Positions 35,329 through 44,821 are shown, counted from the first letter of the stretch. The stretch: DNA of 64,000 nucleotides from an uncultured Prevotellaceae bacterium (GCA_900318995.1 ONMR01000008.1:1-64000); one strand, 5' to 3'. The notes: a model not told the origin generated them from the letters alone. A program made the numbers and translations.

Positions 35329-35404
35329 TGGTCGGAATGAGGCGACTCGAACGCCCGACCCCTACGTCCCGAACGTAGTGCGCTACCAACTGCGCTACAT
35401 TCCG
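35329..35404 (-). tRNA. tRNA-Pro (CGG)
   Basis: Acceptor CGGAATG/CATTCCG, D-arm GCGC...GCGC, anticodon stem CTACG/CGTAG with loop TTCGGGA (anticodon CGG), T-arm GGGCG TTCGAGT CGCCT-type, discriminator A and an encoded CCA. It reads CCG codons. Divergent from tRNA-Phe. Confidence 0.95.
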
Positions 35405-35529
35405 ATCCTTGCATAATTGCGGTGCAAAGGTACACCTTTTTTTGATGATATGCACTTTTTTGCCCTCAAAAACTTGCCGGAGTTAAAAAAGTGCGTATCT
35501 TTGCACCCGCATTTGAGACAAATGTTCTT

Positions 35530-35602
35530 GGTGTCATAGCTCAGTTGGTAGAGCAAAGGACTGAAAATCCTTGTGTCCCTGGTTCGATTCCCGGTGACAC
35601 CA
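35530..35602 (+). tRNA. tRNA-Phe (GAA)
   Basis: Acceptor GGTGTCA/TGACACC, D-loop AGCTCAGTTGGTAGAGC, anticodon stem AAGGA/TCCTT with loop CTGAAAA (anticodon GAA), T-arm CCTGG TTCGATT CCCGG-type, discriminator A. CCA is not fully encoded. Confidence 0.97.
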
Positions 35603-35611
35603 CAGAAAAAG

Positions 35612-35639
35612 AAGAGACGCATAAGCGCCTCTTTTTTTT
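35612..35639 (+). terminator. tRNA-Phe terminator
   Basis: AAGAGACGC, loop ATAA, GCGCCTCTT with one mismatch, then eight T. Directly after the tRNA. Confidence 0.85.
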
Positions 35640-35654
35640 GTGGTGTCATCTGAC

Positions 35655-38240
35655 TTATTTTGAAGCCATCTGCTTGAAGGCTTCACCAAAGATGTAGTAG
35701 CTGGTGTTGCCGGCTATAGTACCCTCGTTCTGGCCCCATAGGAATGGCCAATCGTCAAAGTTCTCAAAATGGTCGGGCTTGCGGAACAGCAGGCCGGGAG
35801 CCACGTTGCCGGGTATGAACGAGAAATCGGCGCGGTTGTTGCCGTAGAACACCTGCTTGGGACGTGCGGCACCCACTGCAGCTACCAATGAGTAGTTGTG
35901 GTACGGATGGCAGCCGAACATGAATGCGGCGGCGTTATAGGCGTATTTCTTATCGATGATATCCGGGAAGTAGAGGTTGGCAAACGCTGCGGTGGTACCG
36001 TAAGTTACCACGGCACCACTACCGGCCCAGTTACCTTCGCCGATAGGTACACCGTAAGGATTGTTATTAGATACCTGCTCCAGATAATCCTTATACTTTT
36101 CGGCATACGGACGCAGACGCTCCTTATAGGCTGCATCCATATAAGGTATGGCATCCATTGCCGTACGGATGGTGTTGTTCACGTTACGGTCCAGAGCCTG
36201 CCATATCTGCTGCTCAAACTGCTCAATGTATGATTTCTCGCCGGTTGCTATATAAAGCTGAAGGTTGGTAGCCATATTTCCGCCGCCACCACGGTTGCCG
36301 CCACCAAAATTCTGGCCACCAAAGCCCTGACCGCCCTGACGGTTACGGTTATTAGCCATGCGGCTCTGCTGGATCTGGGTAGCCTCGGCCTGCAGACGCT
36401 TGGACTGCTTGAGGCAGCGGGCCGACAGGTCATCATTGTAACCCTTGAGCACGCGGCTGGCTGCTGCGAACATATTGGCTGCGTTGATATCGCTATTGGG
36501 GTTGCGGTTGGTGAAAGCCCACATGTCATCGGGGGTTCCGCTGCGCTTGCCGTCGGCCGATTTCACATACTTGGGCAGGCTGGGATCATAGTGCAGACCG
36601 TCGGTGATAGCGGCTGCATCGCCCAGATGGTGGTAATTGTCCAGAACTGAGTTGGACAGGGTCGATGACATGAATCCTATGTTCTCGGCCTGGGCCAGCA
36701 GATTAAGCACACCATGCTCGATGTACTGCAGCAGGTCTGGTTTGCCGTCGGGACGGTGCAGGTCTACGTAACGCTGCTCCTCGCTCACGAATGTCTCGTC
36801 ACGCATGGGGTGGAACAGCTCCCAGGCGGCCACCATATTCTGAACCACGCTGATGTTTGATCCGGTCTCTATGTCAAAGTCACCGGCATCAAAGTAACCG
36901 CCCACGTTAAGGCCCGGGATAAGCTCATATGGTTTGTACTTGGTATTGGTCTGGGCGCCCTGTGAGTGCAGGTCAAAGTGGTCGCTCTGCGGAGCCTGCA
37001 GATAACCCTCCTTGAACGGCTCGCCGTGCCAGATGCGGTAGCCCTCGTTCACGGTCATGTGGTTCATGTGGATGGGAATCCATACATCGCTGGTGGCATC
37101 GGTGATCCAGTTATAGACCGAATTGTCAATTATAAAGTTACCGGTCTTGTAATCACCGTATTTAATATAATATACGCCCGGATCGCGGACATCGCTGAAG
37201 TCAAACTTCACGTAGTTGTACTTGTAGTAGACGCCCCAGACGTCGGTCTTGCCCTTGTAGGCCAGCTTCTCAGAGCCGTCATCCATGATTCTGTAAATCT
37301 CGGCGGTGGGCAGAGGCTTGTCCATCTTGTCTATCTCTATGACTGCGGTCTTGGGCTGTGAAGGCACGTATCCCACCTGTGAGAATCCTATATTGGGCTC
37401 ACGGATCCAGCCTGGTATGGCGTGCGGCTCAACAATCCATGTAACCACCTTGCCGGTCTTGCCTGCGGGCAGAACCGATCGGAGCACGAACCAGCCGTTC
37501 TGGGCAATCATACGGCCATCGTAGAGTTCCAGTGTGGCATCATCGGACGTAATCTTTATCATGCGCTCGGGGGCATCGGGAGCAATCAGTATGTTGTGAC
37601 CGGTCTCAAGTGGCATGGGGTCAACAAACTCGCCGGTTCCGCGGTCATCGTAGGTACGGAATCCCTTGAACTGGCGCGGCTTTTCATCGTTGGATACGGC
37701 CTGGGTCTGGCTCACTGCGTAACGCGGGAACCTGTTGGGACGGCCGTCCATGATGTAGGTCTTGCCCCAGTACTGTGAAGGCAGGAACTCCAGGTTGAAT
37801 CCGGCTTTTCCGGCCAGGAACTCGGGCACGGGCTTGTCCAGATATACCGCAATCTCCACGGCCTTACCCTTGGCTGTCACCACCACTCGGGAGTCAAAAT
37901 CATAATCGGCATAACGCATGGCCACCTCGATGGACTGGTTGACCGAGTCCACAACGCGACGGGGCGAGGCGGGCACCAGGTCCCACTGCTCAGGCGTCTT
38001 GTTAAGACGCACCGCACCACCCTGCACGGTACGCACGCCGTGATGGATGATCTCTATTCCGGAGTTCTTCTCATCGTTGAATCCGCCCGAGAATGTGTTG
38101 CTGAACACCAGGACGTTCACACCCTGCGTCTCAAAATACTCCTTGTCATTGAGTTTAAGGTCAGGAGCCTCCTTGGGGGCCTTGTCACACGCTGCAATCA
38201 AAAATGCAGCAAGTCCCATAAGGACAATAGTTCTTTTCAT
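35655..38240 (-). CDS. Glycoside hydrolase family 9 (cellulase-like) lipoprotein
   Basis: 861 residues from MKRTIVLMGLAAFLIAACDK (lipobox LIAAC); an upstream Met at 38309 is rejected. An N-terminal Ig-like domain (IGFSQVGYVPSQPKTAVIEI...GNFIIDNSVYNW) leads into the GH9 barrel with NVGGYFDAGDFDIETGSN (catalytic Asp pair region) and a late NNRADFSFIPGNVAPGLL ... GQNEGTIAGNTSYY, the probable proton-donor Glu. A Gly/Asn-rich insert (NRQGGQGFGGQNFGGG, coded at about 36274-36357) interrupts the catalytic domain. Beta-glucan or xyloglucan substrate likely. Confidence 0.9.
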   Translation of the reverse strand: MKRTIVLMGLAAFLIAACDKAPKEAPDLKLNDKEYFETQGVNVLVFSNTFSGGFNDEKNSGIEIIHHGVRTVQGGAVRLNKTPEQWDLVPASPRRVVDSVNQSIEVAMRYADYDFDSRVVVTAKGKAVEIAVYLDKPVPEFLAGKAGFNLEFLPSQYWGKTYIMDGRPNRFPRYAVSQTQAVSNDEKPRQFKGFRTYDDRGTGEFVDPMPLETGHNILIAPDAPERMIKITSDDATLELYDGRMIAQNGWFVLRSVLPAGKTGKVVTWIVEPHAIPGWIREPNIGFSQVGYVPSQPKTAVIEIDKMDKPLPTAEIYRIMDDGSEKLAYKGKTDVWGVYYKYNYVKFDFSDVRDPGVYYIKYGDYKTGNFIIDNSVYNWITDATSDVWIPIHMNHMTVNEGYRIWHGEPFKEGYLQAPQSDHFDLHSQGAQTNTKYKPYELIPGLNVGGYFDAGDFDIETGSNISVVQNMVAAWELFHPMRDETFVSEEQRYVDLHRPDGKPDLLQYIEHGVLNLLAQAENIGFMSSTLSNSVLDNYHHLGDAAAITDGLHYDPSLPKYVKSADGKRSGTPDDMWAFTNRNPNSDINAANMFAAASRVLKGYNDDLSARCLKQSKRLQAEATQIQQSRMANNRNRQGGQGFGGQNFGGGNRGGGGNMATNLQLYIATGEKSYIEQFEQQIWQALDRNVNNTIRTAMDAIPYMDAAYKERLRPYAEKYKDYLEQVSNNNPYGVPIGEGNWAGSGAVVTYGTTAAFANLYFPDIIDKKYAYNAAAFMFGCHPYHNYSLVAAVGAARPKQVFYGNNRADFSFIPGNVAPGLLFRKPDHFENFDDWPFLWGQNEGTIAGNTSYYIFGEAFKQMASK

Positions 38241-38295
38241 AACAATAAGGTTGTAAGTAATTGACTCGGTTAGTGTCCGTAAATATATACAATCC

Positions 38296-38327
38296 ATCTC
38301 AATTTTCAATTCTCAATTCTCAATTTT
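38296..38327. repeat. CAATTCT short-period repeat
   Basis: ATCTCAATTTTCAATTCTCA then ATTCTCAATTTT: a 7-bp pattern repeated. Nearly the same 30 bp fills the galE/galacturonokinase-like gap (44791-44821). Confidence 0.7.
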
Positions 38328-38346
38328 ATATAATTTCGCGGCCGAT

Positions 38347-39003
38347 ATGAACAAACTTGTGATATTTGACCTAGACGGAACGCTGCTCAACACCATCGAC
38401 GACCTGGGCACCGCCGCCAACCATACTCTGGCAGAACTTGGGCTGCCGCAGCACACTCTGGATGAATACCGCCTGATGGTGGGCAACGGAATGCGCAAAC
38501 TGATAATGCGCGCCCTGCCACAGGACAAAGCGTCCGATGATGCCTTTGTAGACAGTACCTTACAACAGTTCCTGGAGTATTACGCCGATCATATAGACGT
38601 CCATACCAAGCCCTATCCCGGAATTCCCGAACTGATAAACACCCTTTCCACCGCCGGATACCAGCTTGCGGTGGCATCGAACAAGATACAGGCAGGAGCA
38701 GAGAAACTGATAGAGAAGTTCTTTCCGGACATACCGTTTGTTTCCGTGATGGGCAACAGCCCGCTCTACCCGCTCAAACCCGATGCCGCAGTAGTGGAAT
38801 ACATAATGCAGAAAGCCGGCACTGACCGCGCCCACACCGTAATGGTAGGAGATTCGGGCACCGATATCCAGACCGCCCGCAACGCCGGCATCCCCATAAT
38901 CGCAGTGAGCTGGGGCTTCCGTCCGCGTCATGAACTGACATCGGCCGACTACATCGCTGACTCAACCGCCGCATTGGAGGCGTTTCTCTTTGAGTCGGTT
39001 TAG
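38347..39003 (+). CDS. gph: HAD hydrolase, phosphoglycolate phosphatase-like
   Basis: 218 residues. HAD motif I FDLDGTLLNTIDDL, motif II VASNKIQ, Lys region LKPDAAVVEYIM and motif III VGDSGTDIQTARNAGI, then SWGFRPRHEL as in Gph/PGP-like enzymes. A Ser/Thr/Asn pattern in the cap is ordinary. Exact substrate not provable. It converges with the DUF4249 gene with a 4-bp overlap. Confidence 0.88.
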   Translation: MNKLVIFDLDGTLLNTIDDLGTAANHTLAELGLPQHTLDEYRLMVGNGMRKLIMRALPQDKASDDAFVDSTLQQFLEYYADHIDVHTKPYPGIPELINTLSTAGYQLAVASNKIQAGAEKLIEKFFPDIPFVSVMGNSPLYPLKPDAAVVEYIMQKAGTDRAHTVMVGDSGTDIQTARNAGIPIIAVSWGFRPRHELTSADYIADSTAALEAFLFESV

Positions 39004-39905
39004 CGATTGCCGGGAAAGGTTCCGGGTCTGACATGGAAGGTACGGACAAATGAGTTGTAGCCGAACCAATATCCTCTGCCGCCTGTTATGTTGGTCGGAA
39101 TATCCCTGAAAGACGATCCGAACAGCAGATTGCTTAAGCTGCCGAAACTGCTGTTATTTGAATAACTAAACCAGAAATCATAGCTTTCCTTCCCAATTGC
39201 GCTCACCTTGATGCTGACAAGCGTATCATTTGGAAAGAACCTGCTTTGGTCTTCCTTATTGTCGTCCTTTACGCTTTTAAAGACAGGTATGACTATGGCA
39301 GAATCTGCCAGGGCATCGTCTACAATCCCAAGGTAAGCCGATGAAAACTGCTTCCTGTCAGAACCCTGCCTGAAGAAAACCTTATAGTACTCCTTCCTGT
39401 CCGGAATATTTGAGACATAAACCGTAACCGCCGAACTGGTATCGGTTGGAAGACTGGTACATACCACGCTGTCAACAGCCGGAGGGTAGAGCGGTATGGT
39501 GGTACTTGAAGTCAAAGTCTTTCCGTCAGTTTCAACCCTGAGAGTGTAAGTCCTGCCTGCCTCTCCCTTGAATCCGGTATCGGAAGTGGTATATATGAAT
39601 GACGGCAGATACCCGTTATCCACCTTTCCCGTAAGCAGCACACTGTCTGATCCGTTGGATACGGTAACCTTTGCCCACAGAACCACATAATCACTGATTC
39701 TGTTCAGGTTAACCTCCTGATCCTTAAGCCTTACCGGCAGTGAGCGCGTCAGCATGACTATGGGGAACTGACCCTCCTCTATCCAGCCCTCAACTATAAT
39801 CTCGTCGGTATCGGCCGGAATAAAACCTGCTCTGTCACAGGAATGACAGAAAAGTGCCGCACACGCACAAAGGACAACAGAAATACAGAATCTGAACGGT
39901 TTCAT
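39000..39905 (-). CDS. DUF4249 lipoprotein
   Basis: 301 residues with lipobox (CACAALFCHSCDRAG). The family stretch is IIVEGWIEEGQFPIVMLTRSLP, followed by beta-rich sequence with AGRTYTLRVETDGKTLTSSTTIP and RGYWFGYNS near the end. DUF4249 proteins accompany TonB receptors in Bacteroidetes; here it follows one by 5 bp. Surface exposure is likely but unproven. Confidence 0.85.
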   Translation of the reverse strand: MKPFRFCISVVLCACAALFCHSCDRAGFIPADTDEIIVEGWIEEGQFPIVMLTRSLPVRLKDQEVNLNRISDYVVLWAKVTVSNGSDSVLLTGKVDNGYLPSFIYTTSDTGFKGEAGRTYTLRVETDGKTLTSSTTIPLYPPAVDSVVCTSLPTDTSSAVTVYVSNIPDRKEYYKVFFRQGSDRKQFSSAYLGIVDDALADSAIVIPVFKSVKDDNKEDQSRFFPNDTLVSIKVSAIGKESYDFWFSYSNNSSFGSLSNLLFGSSFRDIPTNITGGRGYWFGYNSFVRTFHVRPGTFPGNR

Positions 39906-39910
39906 AATGA

Positions 39911-41944
39911 TCAGAACTTACAATAATAACTCAGAGAAGGGAGCGGGATAGTAATAAACGATACAGGGTGATAATAGAAATGCCTCTCATATACCTTGAG
40001 CCGATATCCCAGTTCGTTGTTCCTTCCAAGCACATTATACACGCTGAAATTGATGCCGTGAGACCTGAGCCGGCTGTTCCTGGGCACCTTCAGGCTATAA
40101 TTGACCGATAAATCCAACCGCAGATAAGGCTTTACCCTGTTGCCGTTGAAATCGCCGTATTTTACAAACAGTTTCCTGTCCAGCAGATAGAAATACTCCG
40201 GCGCAGTAAAAGGGGTACCTCCGGCTGCTACCAACACAACCGACGGTTCCCAGCGTCTTCCGGTCTTACATACTGCAGTCGCATCAAGTTCATACAGTCT
40301 CTCATGGCTGGCATTGTAATAACGGTCCATCCCTTCCCTGTCAAAACGTCTCAAGGCCCTGCCGTAGCTGTATGCTATCCAACCGGTCAGACTGCCTCCA
40401 TTCTTGGAAAGCATCATGTCGAAGCCATAGTTGTAGCCGTCACCTTTTATCAGGTGGTCATTCACCTCAAAGTCCGATGCAACCACGTCTATCAACGACC
40501 CGTAATACTCCAGCTGGTTGAACAGTTTCCTGTAATACAGAGATGCATTAAAAGTATATCCCGCATCAAAATCCTTCATACCAGACAATGTAATACCGTT
40601 CATGGACTGAGGCCTGTTGTCCTTGTCGGCAGGCATCCAGAACTCGGTAGGCAACCCCATGGCAGACAAACCGGTCTGGAACAGATACTGGTTACGCTGC
40701 GATACGCTGAGAGACACGCTCCATCGTCTTTCCGATCCGTAATACGTTGCCGTCAGCGAAGGGTCCAGCGAATGGTACTGCTTTCCCGAACAGTCAAACA
40801 GATTGGCTCTCACGCCTAACCTCACGCTAAGTCTGTCACGTATAAGGAATGAGTAATCATTGTACAGGGAGTATTCCCAGGCACTCTTCCGGGGAACAGT
40901 CGTATTGGTCTTATTGTATGTACCATCCAACAACGGAGCCTGTAGCTTAATATCGTGGTATAGCACATCGGCACCCAGACTTACTATCTTCCAACCTACC
41001 ATACCCTTGTATCCCAGGTCCGACACCGATGAGGGCGCGCTAAACCGGCCTCTATTATGAGAGATCGCCACATCATTAAAGAACGAAGACCTGTAAAGGG
41101 TCTGTTTAATCCTGAACCCGTTCTTACGCTCATGTATCCAATGAACCGACTCGGCATCGTTTCCCCATCTGCATGATATATCGGCAATGAACCCGGGCTC
41201 ATTTGCCCTGGCCTTGTCCTGTCCCCAGTATGTATCGGCCAGGATGGTATTCCTGTCATCAAGTTTACAGGACCATGTCAGGTTTGAATCAAAGAATGAG
41301 TATTTCATGGCCAGCTGGTCCATTGTAAGCCATCTGCTGTAAAGCATGTTTATGTAAGTATCCCTCAAAGATACGGTGAGAAGGGACTTTTTTCCGGTTG
41401 GAATCCTGAAAGTACCTTCCGAAAACAGCAGTCCCACCATGACATCACCCGACGGTTTTGCGTTCACATCCTCCATGAATGGCCTGAACTCCAGTTCTCC
41501 GCCCAGACGGTTTGGAGCACCGGCCCATTGAGGGTTCCTGTAGAGCGACATCGTACTGTAATGAGTGGGGATGAATGCCGAAAAGAACCCCAGCATATGA
41601 TTGACATTGTAAATGGGCACATCAAGTACCGATATCATATTATGCCCGTTCTCGCTGCCGTTTATGTGCAGGCTGCCGTTACCGTCGCTTGTGGTCTGTA
41701 CACCCGGCAGCAGTCTGGAGAAACTGATGGGATCCGTATTGCCCATTATCTTGGGCATGGCATCCAGAAGCGGCATATTGATCACTGCGTTCCCGTCCGT
41801 CATGGTCAAAACGGATTGACCGTCACGGAAAGACCTTACCGTCACAGTGTCAAGTACAACAACAGATTCATCTGTTCCGCGCTGCGCAAATGCAGGAAAC
41901 AGATGAATCAGGACAATAATCAGTATGGTACTGAATCTATTCAC
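39911..41944 (-). CDS. TonB-dependent outer-membrane receptor
   Basis: With the GTG at 41944 the protein has 677 residues and starts directly with a signal peptide (NRFSTILIIVLIHLFPAFAQ); an ATG at 41998 adds 18 polar residues and overlaps the upstream gene by 62 bp, so I prefer GTG. The plug contains VINMPLLDAMPKIMGNTDPI, LLPGVQTTSDGNGSLHING and the barrel ends SLSYYCKF with a terminal aromatic. No carboxypeptidase-like repeat and no SusD partner; DUF4249 follows instead. Ligand unknown, perhaps a sugar acid-linked compound given its neighbours. Confidence 0.85.
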   Translation of the reverse strand: MNRFSTILIIVLIHLFPAFAQRGTDESVVVLDTVTVRSFRDGQSVLTMTDGNAVINMPLLDAMPKIMGNTDPISFSRLLPGVQTTSDGNGSLHINGSENGHNMISVLDVPIYNVNHMLGFFSAFIPTHYSTMSLYRNPQWAGAPNRLGGELEFRPFMEDVNAKPSGDVMVGLLFSEGTFRIPTGKKSLLTVSLRDTYINMLYSRWLTMDQLAMKYSFFDSNLTWSCKLDDRNTILADTYWGQDKARANEPGFIADISCRWGNDAESVHWIHERKNGFRIKQTLYRSSFFNDVAISHNRGRFSAPSSVSDLGYKGMVGWKIVSLGADVLYHDIKLQAPLLDGTYNKTNTTVPRKSAWEYSLYNDYSFLIRDRLSVRLGVRANLFDCSGKQYHSLDPSLTATYYGSERRWSVSLSVSQRNQYLFQTGLSAMGLPTEFWMPADKDNRPQSMNGITLSGMKDFDAGYTFNASLYYRKLFNQLEYYGSLIDVVASDFEVNDHLIKGDGYNYGFDMMLSKNGGSLTGWIAYSYGRALRRFDREGMDRYYNASHERLYELDATAVCKTGRRWEPSVVLVAAGGTPFTAPEYFYLLDRKLFVKYGDFNGNRVKPYLRLDLSVNYSLKVPRNSRLRSHGINFSVYNVLGRNNELGYRLKVYERHFYYHPVSFITIPLPSLSYYCKF

Positions 41945-42887
41945 TTTTCCGTATCTTGGCCATAAAAGCGTCCAAGACCTCCTTACGTTGCCTTTCAAAC
42001 TTTATAGCCTCGGGTGAGCCCTGATTAAGTATGCGGTGCTGCATCATGCAGCGCACTTTTTCCGCCTCTTTCAGCAAAGGCCTTTCACTGTCGGCTAGTG
42101 CAAAATCCATAAAACGTTCAAAAATATAATCGGCTGCCTTGGCCGAGGGATGCATCATGTCATCGGCATAGAACCGGTAATCACGCAGTTCATCCATCAG
42201 GATCTCATATGCAGGGAAATAATGGGCATTTGGATAACGCTCCACCAGTTTCTGTATTCCCAGATGCAGAGTACTCTTGCTCAGCGTATTGGCATGCAGG
42301 CCATCTGCCAGATGGCGCACGGGACTTACGGTGAATATCCACTGACGCTGAGGGCGTGCCGCAACATACTGGCTAAGCGCATCATAGACCTGATCCGCAT
42401 CTATCATGGTCCGTTCAAAACGGTCAGCCGGCAGTTTGTGGCAATTTGCAACAACCATACCGGACTCCCTGTCAGTATAGATGAATGCTGTGCCCAAAGT
42501 TACAACCACCCAACCTTCTCTGTAATAGAACTCTGACGCATCGGCCAGCGCCTTGTTGGCATTGTCCAGGAATTCCTGCGGAGTTGGGCGGCAGAAACTG
42601 CCGTGATGATGAAAAGAGCCGAATCCTCCGGGGGTTTCAATCACATCCTCCGGTATGAAACTGCATTGCTCAGCATTGATTCCGTAACCTTCCAGCAGGC
42701 CCAGGCAGTCAGAGATGGAACATGGGTTGAACAGCACTCCGAACGGATTTACCAAAGTGTCAAAATAGCGTTCACTGCAACGCTGCTCCATCTCATCTGC
42801 AAAACAGGAGCCTATAAAAAGGATGCTGTCCCTGTAGGTGAGTCTCTTCTCTAACGGTTCTGTCTCAACGGGTGTAGTCAGTTTCAT
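41937..42887 (-). CDS. GSCFA domain protein
   Basis: 316 residues. The name-giving GSCFADEM motif lies at about residue 27, followed by VNPFGVLFNPCSI and WVVTLGTAFIYTDRESG, with SPVRHLADG and DDMMHPSAKAADYIF near the end (a SGNH-like fold with Ser, Asp and His). GSCFA proteins are thought to be carbohydrate/peptide esterase-like. Overlaps the nucleotidyltransferase stop by 4 bp. Confidence 0.88.
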   Translation of the reverse strand: MKLTTPVETEPLEKRLTYRDSILFIGSCFADEMEQRCSERYFDTLVNPFGVLFNPCSISDCLGLLEGYGINAEQCSFIPEDVIETPGGFGSFHHHGSFCRPTPQEFLDNANKALADASEFYYREGWVVVTLGTAFIYTDRESGMVVANCHKLPADRFERTMIDADQVYDALSQYVAARPQRQWIFTVSPVRHLADGLHANTLSKSTLHLGIQKLVERYPNAHYFPAYEILMDELRDYRFYADDMMHPSAKAADYIFERFMDFALADSERPLLKEAEKVRCMMQHRILNQGSPEAIKFERQRKEVLDAFMAKIRKSE

Positions 42888-43621
42888 TGGGTAATTCCCT
42901 TATACTCGGCACATACCTTATGATATGATTCCAGATTGCCGATGTCATAGCGGCGGCCGGGCATCTCCATCGCATAGACAGGTGTCTGCGTGCAGAGCCA
43001 GGCTATGTAACTGCCAGGAGCATCGGTACCGCATCCGGCGGCAATACCTGCCGGAACCAGACGCGCATCGGCCTTGGTGTAGTAATAGAACGGCGGACAG
43101 CACCAGTTTGACTTGGGCTGCGCCGGTTTCTCCTCCATTCCCAATATGCGGTCATCGGGAGCTACCTCAACAATACCGCACTTGACGAGACGCTTTGTGT
43201 CCGGTTCAAAATAACGCATTATGCATGATGTCTGCTTGGAGTGCGCATAACGGACAAACTTCTGCAGGCTGAAATCCAGCACATTGTCACCGGCAATGAC
43301 CAGCATGTCATCATCCAGCTTAAGGCTCTCTATGGCAAACTGGATGTCACGGACAGCTCCCAGGCGTGTCTCGTTGGTGCTGGTCCCGTCATCCACAACG
43401 GTAATCTTTACACTCTTGCCCTGAGCCCACTCACCAAAATGATGTGCGAACTTATGGTTTGAAATAACCACGTATTCATCGACCAGTCCGGCACCTTCTA
43501 TATCATCGATGAGCCAGTCCAGAATGGTCTTGTCGCCCACCTTGAGCAGGGGCTTGGGGAAATTCTCGGTCAGCGGATACAACCTGGTTGCATAACCCGC
43601 TGCAAGTATCAGGCACTTCAT
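42884..43621 (-). CDS. Sugar-1-phosphate nucleotidyltransferase
   Basis: 245 residues. CLILAAGYATRLYPLTENFPKPLLKVGDKTILDWLI is the NTP-binding signature; metal-binding Asp lies in VIAGDNVLDFSL; MEEKPAQPKSNW follows. The protein is the short single-domain type. Adjacent to the GHMP kinase with a 4-bp overlap, so it probably turns that kinase's sugar-1-phosphate into an NDP-sugar. Confidence 0.88.
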   Translation of the reverse strand: MKCLILAAGYATRLYPLTENFPKPLLKVGDKTILDWLIDDIEGAGLVDEYVVISNHKFAHHFGEWAQGKSVKITVVDDGTSTNETRLGAVRDIQFAIESLKLDDDMLVIAGDNVLDFSLQKFVRYAHSKQTSCIMRYFEPDTKRLVKCGIVEVAPDDRILGMEEKPAQPKSNWCCPPFYYYTKADARLVPAGIAAGCGTDAPGSYIAWLCTQTPVYAMEMPGRRYDIGNLESYHKVCAEYKGITQ

Positions 43622-44790
43622 AGTTTCAAGCCGTCGGCCGAATGACAGATGGTGGCCATATATTTGCCCTCAAGAGCTGGAAAAGACTTAAGGTACTCTT
43701 TGGATACTTTGTCTATTATACTCTCCCTGTAGGCAGGATCAATCAGAGCCATGCAGCAGCCCTTGAAACCGGCGCCGCTGAACCGGCCTCCATAGATACC
43801 ATCTGTGCGGGTCATAATATCATACAGGGTCTTGAGCTCAGGTGAACCGGTCTCCCAGTTGTAGATTGATGAGTTGCCCGACTGGAAACTCAGACGGCCG
43901 TACTCCTCAATGTCACCCTTGCGCCATGCCTCGGCACCTGCCATGACACGCTCCTGTTCCGTATACCAGTGCTCGGCACGCTTGCGCCAGTTGTCGGGCA
44001 GACGGTCCTTATAGGTATCGTATACATCACGCGGCACCATGCGGAAATAGGTCTCGCCAAACTTGCCGTACTCCATACCTGCGTATGCCAGCAGGGCATA
44101 AGCTGCACTGCGACACTCATCCACCCTCATATTGAACTTGCTGCCAGCCAGAGTACGCTCCACACCGCTGAAGAATATTGCTATCTCATACGGTTTCATC
44201 GTCGGTTTTGTGGGAATCAGCTCGTATGTATCGTCCTTGGTGTCCAGATAGAGCAGATGGTCTTTCCTGGAATACATCTCGCAGCTCTGGTCCAGCTTGC
44301 CGCTGTTCACACCCACGTAATTGTTCTCGGATGCCATTGCAATGGTAATCATCTCAAGCGCCGTCAGCTTTATACTGTTAACCTTACAAAGTGCCGACAG
44401 GAACACCAGACATACGGCAGCCGATGACGAGAGACCTCCAATGGGAAGCGTTCCCTCTATCACACCGCACAATCCTATTGACAATGTATATCGCTGAGCA
44501 AGGGCTATGGTCACGCCGCGAAGATAATCGGCCCAGTCATTCTGCTTGACATCGGCAATCTCACGGATATGGAACTGGGCGCGTTTGTCAAACTGCAGTG
44601 ACTGCAGCTCTATCACGCCGTTCTGTTTTGAACTGTAGGCAAAGTGTATGCCTCGGTCTATAGCCAGACCGGTAATACGGCCCAACTGATGATCAACATG
44701 AGCACCTATAGGACATATCCTGTACGGGCAGAACGCCACGTCCTCAGGGTCCTTCTTATACGTCTCCCGGAAAATCTCTTCGCACTTCAT
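43618..44790 (-). CDS. GHMP sugar-1-kinase, galacturonokinase-like
   Basis: 390 residues. GHMP motifs: PIGGLSSSAAVCLVFLSAL (ATP loop) and GGRFSGAGFKGCCMALID. The substrate motif is PYRICPIGAHVDHQLGRITG instead of the galactokinase GEHTDYN form. This GAHxDHQ version and the segments KRAEHWYTEQERVMAGAEAW and GVYGGRFSGAGFKGCC are what I recall from plant galacturonokinase. A role in phosphorylating galacturonate (or another sugar at C1) fits the neighbours; annotation as plain galactokinase would be the default alternative. Confidence 0.8.
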   Translation of the reverse strand: MKCEEIFRETYKKDPEDVAFCPYRICPIGAHVDHQLGRITGLAIDRGIHFAYSSKQNGVIELQSLQFDKRAQFHIREIADVKQNDWADYLRGVTIALAQRYTLSIGLCGVIEGTLPIGGLSSSAAVCLVFLSALCKVNSIKLTALEMITIAMASENNYVGVNSGKLDQSCEMYSRKDHLLYLDTKDDTYELIPTKPTMKPYEIAIFFSGVERTLAGSKFNMRVDECRSAAYALLAYAGMEYGKFGETYFRMVPRDVYDTYKDRLPDNWRKRAEHWYTEQERVMAGAEAWRKGDIEEYGRLSFQSGNSSIYNWETGSPELKTLYDIMTRTDGIYGGRFSGAGFKGCCMALIDPAYRESIIDKVSKEYLKSFPALEGKYMATICHSADGLKL

Positions 44791-44821
44791 ATCTCAATTT
44801 TCAATTCTCAATTCTCAATTC
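44791..44821. repeat. CAATTCT short-period repeat, second copy
   Basis: ATCTCAATTTTCAATTCTCA then ATTCTCAATT exactly fills the space between the kinase start and the galE stop, matching 38296-38327. Confidence 0.7.

Noticed and set aside
39911-41944. SusC-type receptor
   Set aside because: No SusD partner, too short, and no carboxypeptidase-like domain; DUF4249 partner instead.
41944-41998. ATG at 41998 as TonB-receptor start
   Set aside because: Adds polar residues before the signal peptide and overlaps GSCFA by 62 bp; the GTG at 41944 is preferred, though not proven.
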